From Kappaphycus alvarezii (taxonomy: Eukaryota; Rhodophyta; Florideophyceae; Gigartinales; Solieriaceae), in contig NADL03000627.1 in NCBI GenBank assembly GCA_002205965.3, positions 62,001-126,000 of the forward strand: a stretch of DNA of 64,000 nt. Direction: 5' to 3'. Below are positions 1 through 11,058 of this stretch, piece after piece. The position numbers were made by a program, and so were the translations under genes. A model generated the notes under the pieces. It searched no databases. It had not been told where the DNA came from and saw only the letters and a list, made by a program, of their open reading frames with translations. The stretch's first letter is position 1; the number at the start of each line of letters is the position of its first letter.

Positions 1-635
1 GTGGATCACGGTAATCAAAAGACGCAGCGAGAGTTTCCGGCAACGGAGGCACGGGCGTATAGAGAGAGTGTATATACGGCAAGATAATGGAATGGTCGGT
101 CTGGATAGATATTATTTTTTTCGAGATTTCGACGGACTTGGATTGGAGCGTTTGGCTTGAGATTGAAGCAGAGAATGTAGTGTCGTTTCCGCCAATAACA
201 ATGGCTTTGGTTCTGGTTTGGTAGTGGGGTAGAAGGTGGTGCTCGATAAAAACTGTAGGTTACCCTTCGAGGGGTAGTCATTAGGAGTTGTTTCAATGAT
301 AGAAATGTGTGGTTTTCGGTACCATCAAGCAACTTGAAGCTTAAAATTAAATCGACTCTTGAAATGGTTTTTCGAGAAGAGAGTTTCAAACACATGTTCC
401 GCGAAGGTTGCTACGTGGTATTCTTTGCTCTCAGCCGTAGACTAGAGGCAGGGGATTCTCCTGAAACGTTGCTGGATCGGATTGGCGACAGGGAGAGGTT
501 GTTGTTGTTGCTTGTCTCCAAGCTAGAATGGCATTGTGATGCGAGGGGGACGGGGTGCAAAGATACAGTATTCACTGCACCGGCATGCGTGTTTTTGCAT
601 GGATATACCGTACTGTAATGTATTGAAGTTCTGCT
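1..635. other. 5' flank, no gene supported
   Basis: Two overlapping open frames occur here on opposite strands (15-395 minus, 307-618 plus). Neither shows a recognisable motif, domain or composition typical of the real genes nearby, so I treat the stretch as intergenic. It leads into the pentanucleotide repeat at 636-658 and the gene starting at 767. Confidence 0.5.
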
Positions 636-658
636 GTACAGTACAGTACAGTACAGTA
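636..658. repeat. GTACA/CAGTA pentanucleotide run
   Basis: Just over four tandem copies of the 5-bp unit GTACA. The run lies about 110 bp upstream of the start codon at 767. The same unit, often as the palindrome GTACAGTACTGTAC, recurs across the window and upstream of two other host genes (at 7361-7433 and 37007-37020), so it may be a promoter-associated element or simply a genome-wide repeat. Confidence 0.7.
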
Positions 659-766
659 ACTTTGTTACGTGACGCTTCCTCTCAAACCCATCCTCCCCGT
701 GTCGATCAAACCGCCCGCATCAGCACCTTATATCACGCCCAACTCTCGGTGTCACACACCAGAGCC

Positions 767-1633
767 ATGGGGGATGTCGCTCATCAAAGTGGAGATCCTA
801 CCGATGCGTCCCACGCGGATTTCACAACCTCTCTCCGCGAGCCTGCGACCACCGAACACATCGAAATGGACGACAGTGAGCTTGATGCAATGGCTGTCGA
901 ACTAAGGGACGAACCTTACGCACATGCCTTCCACATCTCAACCTCCTCTCTCGACGTCAACATAGACGACGACGACCTGGGCGATATGGCCAACGAACTA
1001 GAGGCCGAGCGTATGACTGATATACCCGCTGGTATCGCCTCTGCGATTCCGCCGTCAAACGCCGCTGCAATGCCGCGTCTCGCTACGCGACGGCCCGCTG
1101 TCATGCCGTCTATGCTGTCCTCATCGATGAATGCCTCTGCGTTGGCTACGGGCATAGGGCCTGCGCAAGTGTCTCGTGCGTCTGCATATCCGCGTGCGTC
1201 GTTTTCAACAAAAGTTGCACCAGCGAGGAATTCGTTTCCTGTTGGCGGGAAAAAAGGGGATTTTAACTTTGAGACGGCGTTTGGGGCTCACAGTGGTGAG
1301 AGATGGCGGTGTGTTGTGAGAGAGGATGAAAAGAGAATGGCATCTGCGGTTCACGGTCCGCTCAGCCGTGGGTATAAAGGGGAGAGCTTGGATGTGCCGC
1401 CTTTGTCTCTTGAATCTGCGATTGGAATGGCCCTTGAGGATGCCAAGAAAGTGAGCATCGAGACGCAGCTGCCTCCCGGCTTTGCGGATCAGCTAACGAC
1501 CGTAATCAAGGAGAATGGCCCTCTGTATCTTCGCGAGGTGGAACAGACTGCACGAGCGAGACTAGCAACGGATCCTGATTTCGATCCAAGCATATTTCCT
1601 GCAACCGTCAAGAGATTCGTACAGATGGGTTAG
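767..1633 (+). CDS. Uncharacterised 288-residue protein
   Basis: I do not recognise this protein. The open frame extends further upstream to 536, but the ATG at 767 is preferred. It follows the GTACA repeat, and the translated sequence before it reads like untranslated DNA. The N-terminal third is acidic, with Asp/Glu runs near residues 30-75 (for example NIDDDDLGDMANELEAE). The middle is rich in Ala, Ser and Pro and looks disordered. The C-terminal 90 residues look folded, with predicted helices ending in PATVKRFVQMG. No signal peptide or membrane segment is visible. It is intact and intron-free. It converges on the sacsin-like gene, whose stop lies only about 40 bp away. Function unknown. 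Confidence 0.65.
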   Translation: MGDVAHQSGDPTDASHADFTTSLREPATTEHIEMDDSELDAMAVELRDEPYAHAFHISTSSLDVNIDDDDLGDMANELEAERMTDIPAGIASAIPPSNAAAMPRLATRRPAVMPSMLSSSMNASALATGIGPAQVSRASAYPRASFSTKVAPARNSFPVGGKKGDFNFETAFGAHSGERWRCVVREDEKRMASAVHGPLSRGYKGESLDVPPLSLESAIGMALEDAKKVSIETQLPPGFADQLTTVIKENGPLYLREVEQTARARLATDPDFDPSIFPATVKRFVQMG

Positions 1634-1674
1634 CTTTCACGTTCTACACTAGTATGCTGTTTGCGAAAAGTTGC

Positions 1675-4600
1675 CTACTGCGCATTCCAGCTAGAAGTAA
1701 ACAGTTGTAAAAGCTTGGGCATGTACTCGGACACGTAGGATTCTGTGTAGAAGCTGTGTTGTTTTCCATGTCCTGTGGCCATGTTGTGGGCCAGCTCGTG
1801 TGAAATAGTTGTAAACCAAAACGAATAGCAGTCGAGACCAGGTGCCCTTCCTGGCGCGTAATGCAGATTTGCAAAGAACCGCAGATTAAAGAATAGGGCC
1901 CTGTTGCTGTTAAACGCAATAGTGAGTCTCGTCGCCTCATAGAATATCGACACACTCTCAATTCGTAGAGAGTATACTTGACACAGTCTGGTGAGTACGG
2001 CAGAAAACGATTCCACTATTTGCCAGTTTGACTCCAGGAAATATCTGTTTTCGCTGCTCCTAGCCGACGTGAAAACCCGCATTCCAGTTGACGTCTTTTC
2101 TGCACCATGCGGACCACGGATGGGCTTAAGATCCTGCCAAGGAATAACCTCGCAAGATGCTACATCCCTTTCTAAGCTCTCTGGGAGGGACATTATTTCT
2201 TTCCCTTCCGATGATACTCCATTCCTAGGGGCTGGTCGTGACGAACGTATTGAACTCTTCAAAATGTTCCGAACGTGGCTTCGAGTGGCAGCATCGTTTG
2301 GACGTTTTTCCTCTGATTTCTGCTCATGTTGCGAGTGACTTTCTTCAGCACGCGACTTTGGGTTTGAACCACTCTGAGAATCGGATGACGAGGAGCCTTG
2401 AAGTTTTTGAAGGGCCCGATTCCAGACGTTGCTCGCGGAATTCTTGATGCTCCTGTTCTTTAACTTTTCCTCCACGAGAGGCTGATAAGGTCTGGGACTA
2501 TCAGACTGCGATCGCTTTTGACCTCGTAATGATGGGCTTCCTGTTGTTTCAAGTGGCGGGGGATGTGCGGTTCCCGATGCCGGTGTTGGAGAAGAGGGAT
2601 TCTCCCCACGTTTCGGATACTTTCCAGCCTTCAGATGCTCATCTGCAGATCGAAGTGATTCCAAAGTTGGCTGGTTGCCGAGAAGTCGTCGAATATAGTC
2701 TTCACGGCAGTCAGGAAACATTCTCGTCAAGATGTCAATGTAGCCATCCTTGTCTGTCAGAGAGGGGGCCAAACTAGTGCCGCTTGTTACTTCAACGTTA
2801 CGCGTAGGCTGCTTTGCCATTTTCTGTGACGGCCCCGGCTTCTCTGCAACAGTTTCAAGAGATCCCAGAATGCGGTCAACAGGAAAGCCGCGGCCCCGCA
2901 ATTGACTCAAAGGTGCCTCGAGTATCGATCCAATGAAAAATGCGTCCTGTACGTTGCATCTGTCAAGAATCACACTGCCGATGGCGTTTCCTGCGTGGAA
3001 CCAGTCTAGTTCCTTCGTGATGAAAATCGAAAGCTTCCTGTTTCCATCTCTACTGGAATAGCAAGTTACAGACTCGGTTTTCACTTCGTTCTCAAGGGTG
3101 TAAATGACCCTTATCCTTGCTACTTCAAACACCTCCATTCTTTCTTCATTCAGGAGCAACGTAGCTTTAGGGACCAGGGGTCTGGAAATTATGCTGGAAG
3201 TCAGCAGAGGTCGCCGTTCCTTGATTCTCGCCCGGAAATGTTTAGTCATACCGGTATCTGACAGCTTGTCTCCAAGAGAAGAAAAATTCTGGTCGACTCT
3301 CTTGGAAATATACGACGAGCCTAATGACAAGTAGAAGTTCTCCAAATCAGTTTCTTGGGGAGCAGATAACACGTTAAAAAGTCGTGAAAAATGTGAGTTA
3401 TCAATGACGCAAATGTCTTCCGCCTTCGCCAAAGTGCATACGGTTTTTGCATTCGAGGGATCATTTCCGTCTGATTTTGACATTTCTTCGAATTCAGCCA
3501 CAGGATCGGGACGCTGGACACGGTAACCCAACAAAAACGCTGATTTGCGCATTTCCGTTGAGACCAACTTATATGGCTTGCTCGCTGCGATCCTTCGGAG
3601 TAAAGATCTGTATCTTGATTCATCACCGAGCTTCTCAAGCACGACCTGAGGAGATGAAATAAGAAGGCGCAGAAGATCCTCATTGGAGGGCTCTCGTTTG
3701 ACGCCAACTGCCGCCAAAAACGGACTGAACTCTGTTGTTGGGAACAAGTTTGTTACAATATCGGATGAAGACCGATTACTATCTTCGAAGTACACTTGAT
3801 CGGGACGGTACCAACTGATCGTTCCGTTCAGCTCGGATGGAATGAATGACGTTTTCGATATATGGCGAGAAGTTCGGCCATCTAAGTCCATCGAACGTGA
3901 TGACATATACCTAAAAATACTGGAGAAGCCATCCAATATTTGCAGTCTCAGTTTTTCGGCGCCTGCATTCCCTTTATCCGCGAAAACTCGTTTCGCATTT
4001 GCAACAATGGTCATCAAATGACTTACCAAAGAATCAGCACTCGGATCAGAGGAGCATTGCAGAATTTCTGCAAAACCCCGGCCGAACTTACTAGACAGGG
4101 CAGGATCGAGAATAGGAACCCCCATGCATGCGCATGCCTTGTTTGAAAAGCAGCTATTTGGAGATCGCATATCCTTTCGGGGCTCTTGGAGCGATAACGG
4201 ATCATGTATTACAGCAGGCAAAAAAGGGGTGTCCAGAAAACGCCTGTATGGTCGCAAGTAGGGGCCTTGAGAAAGTAGTCGATTGTAGATATATATCAAG
4301 CACCGCTCTCGCACAGCGCCATCATTGGCTTGATTCAAAAGGAAGTTCATTAATAAGTCTAGAGGTGGATCCGTAAGGCACCCAAGTTTTTGAGAAACAA
4401 CGCATCAGGAGAATTCTTGTGCAGCGACTGCGGTGAGGGCCACTGCAGAACCTTGACAAAAGGAATTTCCTTGAGATCTGCGTTGGGAAGACAAAGTTCA
4501 AAGGGAGCGTACGTCCGGGATTTGTCTTCTACTTCTGGAAGGTATTGCGTGGTCTTCAACTTTCCAAGGTCTTCAGATGTGAGAGTGACGCTGCGCAAAT

Positions 4601-7137
4601 AGCTAATCAGGGGTATTGGATCACGATTCCATTTCAAGCGGCCTAGTTGCGTGAACAAAAAGTCCATAGATATCGTTTTGCGGACACCGAGAGCAACTAA
4701 AAACTCATCTGTGACCCCAGCTTTTGCCAGGTCTGTTGAGACCTTGCTAAAGGAGCCTAGACCATCAAAGATGGCGAGCTCCGCCGACGATAAGTACAAG
4801 TCCCCAGGGAAATCTGTCACGGCACTGGAGTCGCTAGTTGGCTCAACAGGGATGCATTTCTGTTTAGAGAGGGTTGCTGAAAGGCTCCGCATGTACAGAG
4901 GGCGAGATACACCAGGTAGTCTCTGATACTCGCGACTTAGCACTGCAAGGGCTTGCAATCGAATAGCGCTTTCCTCTAGTTTTCCTTGCGTTAGGGAAGA
5001 ATGGGAACATATGAAATTTCCCCAAACTTGCACTGTTAACGGCGCAAACCAACTCTGCAGCACTCTGTTCTTCAGTATGCGAGGTGGTAGTTCTGTTCGC
5101 AAAGACAACGGCAACACAGAGGCTGGCATAGGGAGTCCGTCCTTGAATGTCGATTCATCAATGAAGTATTGAATGTGTTCAAGGCGCAAAACAGGAGCCG
5201 CAAGTTCTTCGGCATTTCGAGATGCCGGACACCATCCCTCGAATAGAAAGAGATGCTCTGTTTCAAAGAGAGCCCCGAGGACACAAAATCGAGCTCATTT
5301 CGCGCAAATTTGATCCACCACCTCAATACTCGCGCAACTTCATCCGTTTCGATCGGAAACTTCGTAAGTTCGGATACAAGGTCGTGTAAATTAAGCTCCC
5401 GACAACCCGCAACGTTCCGCAAATAGCTCTCCGCATTTTTCAAAATAACCGCGCGAACTACGTTATCCCTCACAAAGCTCTCAATGCCGCGGAACGGAAG
5501 CCTGCAATCTGTGCCTCTAGCCACACCTGTCTTGGTAAGCACAGGGGGTGGTGTCCGGGGGAAACAGACTTCAAACCCCTTCGCCAAAACTGCACCTACC
5601 TTGGGATCCGGTGTAGACAGCTCAGGTGAAAATGATCTCATCAAAAGAATCGCATCCTCTCCTCTTCTGACAACGGCCGGGAGTCAGGTGGATTGAGGAG
5701 GTCATCGCCATTATCAGCGATCAACTCGACGTTCGATATAACATCTGTAATTTTTTTCACTTTGCTGGACATGAAACGCGCAAAACTGAAGAATGGATTC
5801 GGGGGCTCGTCCTGTGGAGCTTGGACAGTTTGAGACTGTGACGAGTCGGCTTGATTAAGGTGCTCCCCAGGCTTGGTCTCCTCTGCTTTCTTTCGTTCTG
5901 CCTCGTCATAAGCCTTGCGCTCGGGCTCTCCCTTCTTCCATCGTTCATCCAGCAAGTTCATCGAATGCTCCAAGGTGAGTCTCATCAATATGCCGGCGGT
6001 TGCCAGCAGCTCACAGTTGTATGCCATCAATGCCGGATCCTGAAAATCTATAGCCTCTCTCTCGACTGTCGGTAACAGCGGGGCGGCGAGATGGGCGGCC
6101 AAGCCTGTCGTTTGGGAAGTCTTAAACCCGATGAACACTCTACCTGCCCCCAAGCGAGGCGCAAACTCGTCCGTTATAGCAGCAGCGGGCCCCTTCTCTC
6201 TTTCTGATGGCTTTGAAGAGTCGGCATCGATAAAAATCTCGATTTTAACCTCGGAAGGATGCTTTTTCTTCGTGACACGTTCCATGCGGCGTGCGACCGG
6301 AGCTGGAACTCTCGTGGTCGCCAGAGCGGAGACATAGCGCGCATGTACAGTGGAAGTGTCGCCGTCTAATTCGGCGGTCATTTGTACTGTAGTTTCGGTG
6401 ATAGCGCCATCGTTTCTGTCCAGGGTGAAGAATTTGTCAGGACTGGTTACAACGGCACCATCTCTAGTCCACCATGCGGATGCCTTCTTAGGAACAATAA
6501 CACGTGGGGCATGAAGATTGCGCTTGGTGATGGAAACACGCTTGGTTCCGTCAACAAACACAGAGACATGCTTTAAACACGCAGTGAATGTGAGACTGGA
6601 GCAAATAAAGGCACCAAACTCTGTGAGAGAAGGCAACACGTAAGGATCTCGGCATGGTAACACAAAGGAGGTCCATTGATCTGATTCTCCAGGTACGTCA
6701 CCAAGCTTGACCCACAAGGCATCGCCCCGCCACGAGAATGTCATTGCCTTGCCTCCACTTACGACCATGGGTTGTTCACATATGCTAAACATGGTATACG
6801 CGCCTACACCAAAGGCGCCAACCTTGGAAACATCTGGATTACCTTCAGCAATCTTGCTTAACCGGGTCCAATCCTGAGACGCAAAGGGTTTGCCATTGTT
6901 TCGATAGACGACTTGCGTAACGAAAGACCCTGTAGGGGTGGCAGTGGTGTGAAATTGAATATCTGCGTGAGAAGCTTCAGCATCGTTTGAATTTTGGAGG
7001 AGTTCGCGATAGATGGCATTGGCGGAAGCGTAACGAGCGAGGATTTTGTCAATGAGGGCACGTTGGTTCACCTCGACGCGGGAATCACTGCCTTGGGAGA
7101 GGACAGCGGAACGGATATTGTCGTACCCAGCAGACAT
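1675..7137 (-). CDS. Sacsin/DUF3684-like giant ATPase protein, frame-broken
   Basis: One gene of about 1,820 codons read from 7137 down to 1675, in four overlapping open segments (7137-5641, 5644-5072, 5189-4359, 4350-1675). The N-terminus carries a Bergerat (HSP90-type) ATP-binding fold: N-box ELLQNSNDA at residues 45-53, NNGKPF near 80, and the glycine lid GAFGVGAYTM from about 107. This arrangement is typical of sacsin and of the fungal DUF3684 family. In the last segment a CUE-like ubiquitin-binding stretch (DGYIDILTRMFPDC, about 2770-2640) precedes a C-terminal HELAHN metallopeptidase-like motif with a downstream His, about 40 residues from the end. The segments join by three shifts, near 5653, 5287 and 4368, each equivalent to one missing base. 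Coding continues smoothly across each (for example GWCPASRNAEE). Family role is inferred as a chaperone-like protein; substrate unknown. It is either a recent pseudogene or a functional gene with base-call errors. Confidence 0.75.
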
Positions 7138-7360
7138 TGGATTAGCACTTGGAAAGGAGAAGGAAGGGAAAGATGGCGATAGACGCTTCTTATCAGCTTG
7201 GAAAGGAGCTGTAGTTTGAATTCAGAGAGGGTGTACGGGACAATGGCTTTGGGAAAATTCCTTACGATGAGAAGCCCTTGCTTGTCTACTAATGGACCGC
7301 AGTCTGCTGTGGGCGGGCCATTGGCGCATGCGGGTTGAACCAAGCAAAGTTGCCTACGTT

Positions 7361-7433
7361 AGTACAGTACAGCAAAAGACTAGCAAAGTGGGCAACAATG
7401 CACTGCAGCCAACAGTTCTGTACAGTACTGTAC
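7361..7433. repeat. CAGTA motif cluster with 14-bp palindrome
   Basis: AGTACAGTACAG at 7361-7372, then the perfect palindrome GTACAGTACTGTAC at 7420-7433 followed by TGAG. It lies 220-300 bp upstream of the start codon of the minus-strand sacsin-like gene (7137). The flanking sequence 7138-7600 holds no other feature I can support. Confidence 0.6.
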
Positions 7434-7609
7434 TGAGTGCATTGAACTTCTTTTTCTTACGCACCCACTTTTGAGAATTAAATATGACTAAATTTGACAG
7501 CTGAATTGCAACCTGTAATTTGTTTGTCAAAAATCCGCTTCAGTTATGGTTAACACAGCTCAAATCCTACTCGGTAGTCACCACCCGTGAGCAACAAATT
7601 GGCGGCAGC

Positions 7610-8400
7610 CCAACTCCCGAAAGGATCCCTCCTCCCCCAACTCGTCTCTTCAGGTCACGATCACAACTCCCGATCCCAACCCACTTTTCTCCATCATCAT
7701 CAACGACCCCAACCTTCCCCACATCGCATCCAAGCCCTACCCACTCCCATTCCCCTACTTTTCCCGCTTCATCGTAATCCGAGCGCCCCCACTCTTCAAT
7801 CCTCCAGCACAAAAGAGCTCCTCCACTCTTGACCCCTCGAAGGCATGCGAGCTCTCCCTACTTCCCCCTCCCACACCTCACTCTTCTCCGCTCATCTTCT
7901 CAGAGCTCCCCACCTACCCCACACTCCTCCCCATTCATCGCATCGGGGCTACCCCCCTTCCCCCCGTCGAGCCCATCCAAGCTCCACCTAATCTCCCCCA
8001 CCCACTCCCCACCCTTTCTAACTCATCGCGTCCAGGTCCGCCAATCCCCCCTACCCTTCCCACTTCACCGCATCCGAGCTTCCACCACTCCGCCCCGCCA
8101 ACCCCCCACCGTTCCCCACTCATCGCCCCAGAGCTCCCCATCTCCCCTCCATTCTTCCCTATTCATCGGATTCCTGCTACCCGCTTCCCCCCGTCAAGCC
8201 CGCCCGAGCCCCTTACTCTCCCCCTCCATGCCCCCCACCTTGCCCACTCCTCTCATACGAGTTCTACCCACCAACAACCTCCTACACTTCCCCCCTCATC
8301 GCATCAAAGCTCCCCAGCTCCCCTCCCCTCCCCACTACTGATCCCCCCCATCGCGCCCGAGCTAACATCTTCCCTTCCCAACCGTTCCCACCTCATCGCT
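7610..8400. repeat. Degenerate pyrimidine-rich minisatellite
   Basis: About 750 bp in which the plus strand is almost entirely C and T. An imperfect unit resembling CTCATCGCATCCGAGCTCCCC recurs at irregular spacings of about 40-50 bp, for example near 7934, 8022, 8062, 8119, 8162, 8298 and 8392. Open frames across it (for example 7829-8341) are Pro/Ser-rich artefacts of this composition. It abuts the start of the Harbinger partner-gene remnant at 8415. Confidence 0.65.
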
Positions 8401-8414
8401 TCGATACGGCCCAC

Positions 8415-9292
8415 ATGCGTTCCGCAAAACAAGCCCCTAGCGGAGCAACAGTCTTGCTTGAGTACAAGACCCCCACAGCCCAGGCAATTGCTCCACCCCC
8501 GGCTTTGCCGCCCACCGCTATGCCAACCACCGCATCGGCAGACCATGATGTTACCTTTGTGTGGATAACATCGAAGGAGGAGAAGGGGAGGCATGCGAAG
8601 TTCTCCCGTGAGGAGGATTTCATTTTTTGCGGGAAATGGCGGCGGCAAAAGCTCACGTTGCCTCGTATGGGAATGTGAGCAAGAAGTTTGAGGGGGCAGC
8701 GAAGCGGGCGAATGCAAAACTACGCATGGGAATGTCCGTGACTGCAAAATGCGGACAAGATCGCCATAGGCGCTTGCTGTCTTCATTCGACAAGTCAAAA
8801 TAATGGGATCAGCTCCGTTTGGGAGTAGGGGGAGAAGTAGCGGAGATGGATGGGCTGCTGATGGCGGACAGAGAGGCACGAAACGACATCGACGCGAAGA
8901 GAAGCGCCGATAAAAGAGCGGCAAAGGAACTTGACGATGAAAAAAAACGTCTAGGGAGGGAATCACGGGGCATAGCAAAGAGCAGAAAGACGGTGAACAC
9001 GTGTGGGGATAGCGGAACGGAGGGTACTGCAGAGTCTTCTGGTGGGCACGCGCACAAATGTCAGCATGTTGCGGGGGTATCTTGGGAGATGGAAAGATTT
9101 GCAATACATCTTGGGACACAAATCTCGCGCGAATTGAATATGAAAAGGAGAAACACGTCAATGATAGAGCGAAACTGGAAATGGAAGTATTGGAGAAAGG
9201 GAGAGCGAGCGAAAGGAACGTCGAGAGGCGTTACAAGCAAATCAAGAGCTAGAACGAGTCTAGTTCCGTTTGATGGTGGAGATAATTGCTAA
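8415..9292 (+). pseudogene. Harbinger-like partner gene (SANT-like coiled-coil protein), decayed
   Basis: The reading begins near the ATG at 8415. It shows a SANT/Myb-like start (FSREEDF, about 8602-8622, then AAAKAHVASYGN in the next frame). A long charged helical region follows (EVAEMDGLLMADREARND and KRAAKELDDEKKRLG), resembling the coiled-coil protein at 15523-16266. Breaks visible: a one-base-missing shift in a T run near 8630, an in-frame TAA near 8802, and another one-base-missing shift between 9056 and 9120 leading into EKEKHVNDRAKLEMEVLEKG. It converges on the transposase remnant on the minus strand. Bipartite PIF/Harbinger elements pair a DDE transposase with a Myb/SANT-like protein needed for DNA binding or nuclear import. 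By that analogy this is the second protein of the element. Confidence 0.6.
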
Positions 9293-9299
9293 AAAGGCA

Positions 9300-10628
9300 A
9301 AGGTATCCATTTCTTGACTTATTGTTGCCCTTCAGAGATGAACAAGTACTTTTCCAGTGATGGGGGAGTGCAATCAAAGTACTAAGATGTTTGCTGCGAG
9401 TAAACACAATTGCGTACGTTGTTTAAAAGCATAGCGGCAAGGTAACGAGACCCAACTGGTTACTCAAACAACTTCATCTTTCGCTGGAAATCGACAGTTG
9501 TAAGATATGCCTTGATCTCCTTGAAGATCCATTCGATGGTAACCTTACCTTTGGAAATTCTTCAATTAAACGCAGATTGATATGATTGCAAGTAACTGCC
9601 CTGGTACGGCACCTCAAGGAACAACCGGCGATTATGACCGATATCCCATCACGGCTTCACAGTATAACAGTAGGGGCAATTTTTGCTCCACTTAACTGCG
9701 GCACGACAGAGTCCAGTCGTAGGGTCACCCTTAACGGGGGCCAAATGCGTGTAGAATCAGTCCGTCAAGTCCCATCACTGTATGAAACATAATTGAGTTC
9801 TTGCGTTTTTGAACGTTGTATGCAAGGAGTTGCATCATATGTCAGCTGCTCGTGCGCGCAATTCCAATAACATTTCCGTGTACAAAGCCCACACAATTGT
9901 TGAAGCCATTTAGCTTTGATCGAATACACTAGGCGTATAAAGCAGCCCGCATTTGGAAAAATTGGTGGGATGGTCTGGCCACAAAAAGACTACTTATCGT
10001 TGTCGAGAGCTACTCAAAGTTCTCCAACAAATCTCTGACAAATAAGAAGAGTGCTTCCCAAAGATTTTCTCAAGGTCCATCCACCTTGATGATATGGCCA
10101 ATATCCTTAAAATGATACAAAATATAAGCATAGCGTTGACTACATACCGGTTATGTTTGGTTGTAGTCTGAGTGACAGGCCACCCAGTGACATCCATCAC
10201 TTGGACAATGTGCTCTTTTCAAATCGAAGGAGGCTGAGGCAGCCCCTGTTACTAAATCCGTCGAAATTAAAGGTGAAGTTGGATAAATTGATCCGATTGC
10301 CGTGATGCAGCATGTTCTCAATATCCCCTTGGAGGAACATGACTTTGTTCGCAACAAACTTCAGAGCTGCCGCTGATTCGAAACTGAAATGCCTGTGGTT
10401 GACTTTATGGCGCCGTCTGTAGATAGAAAAAGCGTCCAGTGGGTATCTCTCAAAGTGATATTGATGTTGACTTTGCTGGTGATTCTGGTGCTGGTGCGGA
10501 GCCAGCACTAGCATCAACATAGTGATCATGGAAATCGGCGGCATTGAGTATGAGAGTGTACCGTTATACTCACATTCAATTTTCCCAGACAGTCGGCGTA
10601 GTTGATGTGTTGCAATCATAAGAAACAC
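9300..10628 (-). pseudogene. PIF/Harbinger-like DDE transposase remnant
   Basis: Several minus-strand frames together give the order of a DDE_Tnp_4 transposase. Visible are FNFDGFSNRG near the N-terminus, IFGKHSSYLSEICWRTL, NCVGFVHGN, GLDGLILHAFGP, and near the end TIEWIFKEIKAYL followed by LAAMLLNNVRNCVY. The first catalytic Asp, present as GFID at 14428-15492, is replaced by His (GFVHGN), so the copy is dead. Many stops and shifts support old decay. The transposase C-terminus faces the 3' end of the partner remnant at 8415-9292, the same convergent layout as at 14.4-16.3 kb. Confidence 0.65.
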
Positions 10629-11058
10629 TTCTCACTATTTTTGGGATCATGGGTGTTAGTCACGAGAACGAGTTTATTTGCAAATTTTTTGAAGCGCGAG
10701 CTCTCCGATGTCAACATCATCGCTGACGAGAACTTAGCAATTAAGTTCGGGGGCAAATTCTTACAGCTTTAACTTTAATTACAATTGGGCATATTACAGT
10801 GCTCCTCCTACATTACGGTGCTGTACTGCGTTGTTAACAATTGTCCTTTCGATCAAATATGCAGGCACTGATATGAGAGCCAGTCAAATTCTAATACAAT
10901 AGCCTACAATCCGAATATTAATAGTGCTTTTTTTGTTTGGCACTGGAAGGGGTTCTATTTTCTTTTCGCACCTCTATTCGAGGGTTTCTAATTTTATTTC
11001 TTTTTCTTTGTTTTATTTTTCTTTTTATTTCTGGTTTCTTTTTCTTCAATAAGATATT
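10629..11058. other. AT-rich spacer with T-rich tract
   Basis: No gene supported. From about 10930 to 11055 the plus strand is very T-rich. On the minus strand this is an A-rich tract directly after the stop codon of the zinc-finger ORF. A similar A-rich tract follows the second zinc-finger ORF at 28060-28190. Confidence 0.5.

Noticed and set aside
15-395. 126-residue minus-strand frame
   Set aside because: No motif, no typical composition, and overlaps an equally plausible plus-strand frame. Treated as chance.
7829-8341. 170-residue Pro/Ser-rich open frame
   Set aside because: It lies wholly in the pyrimidine-rich minisatellite, where all plus-strand frames give Pro/Ser/Leu. Composition explains it.
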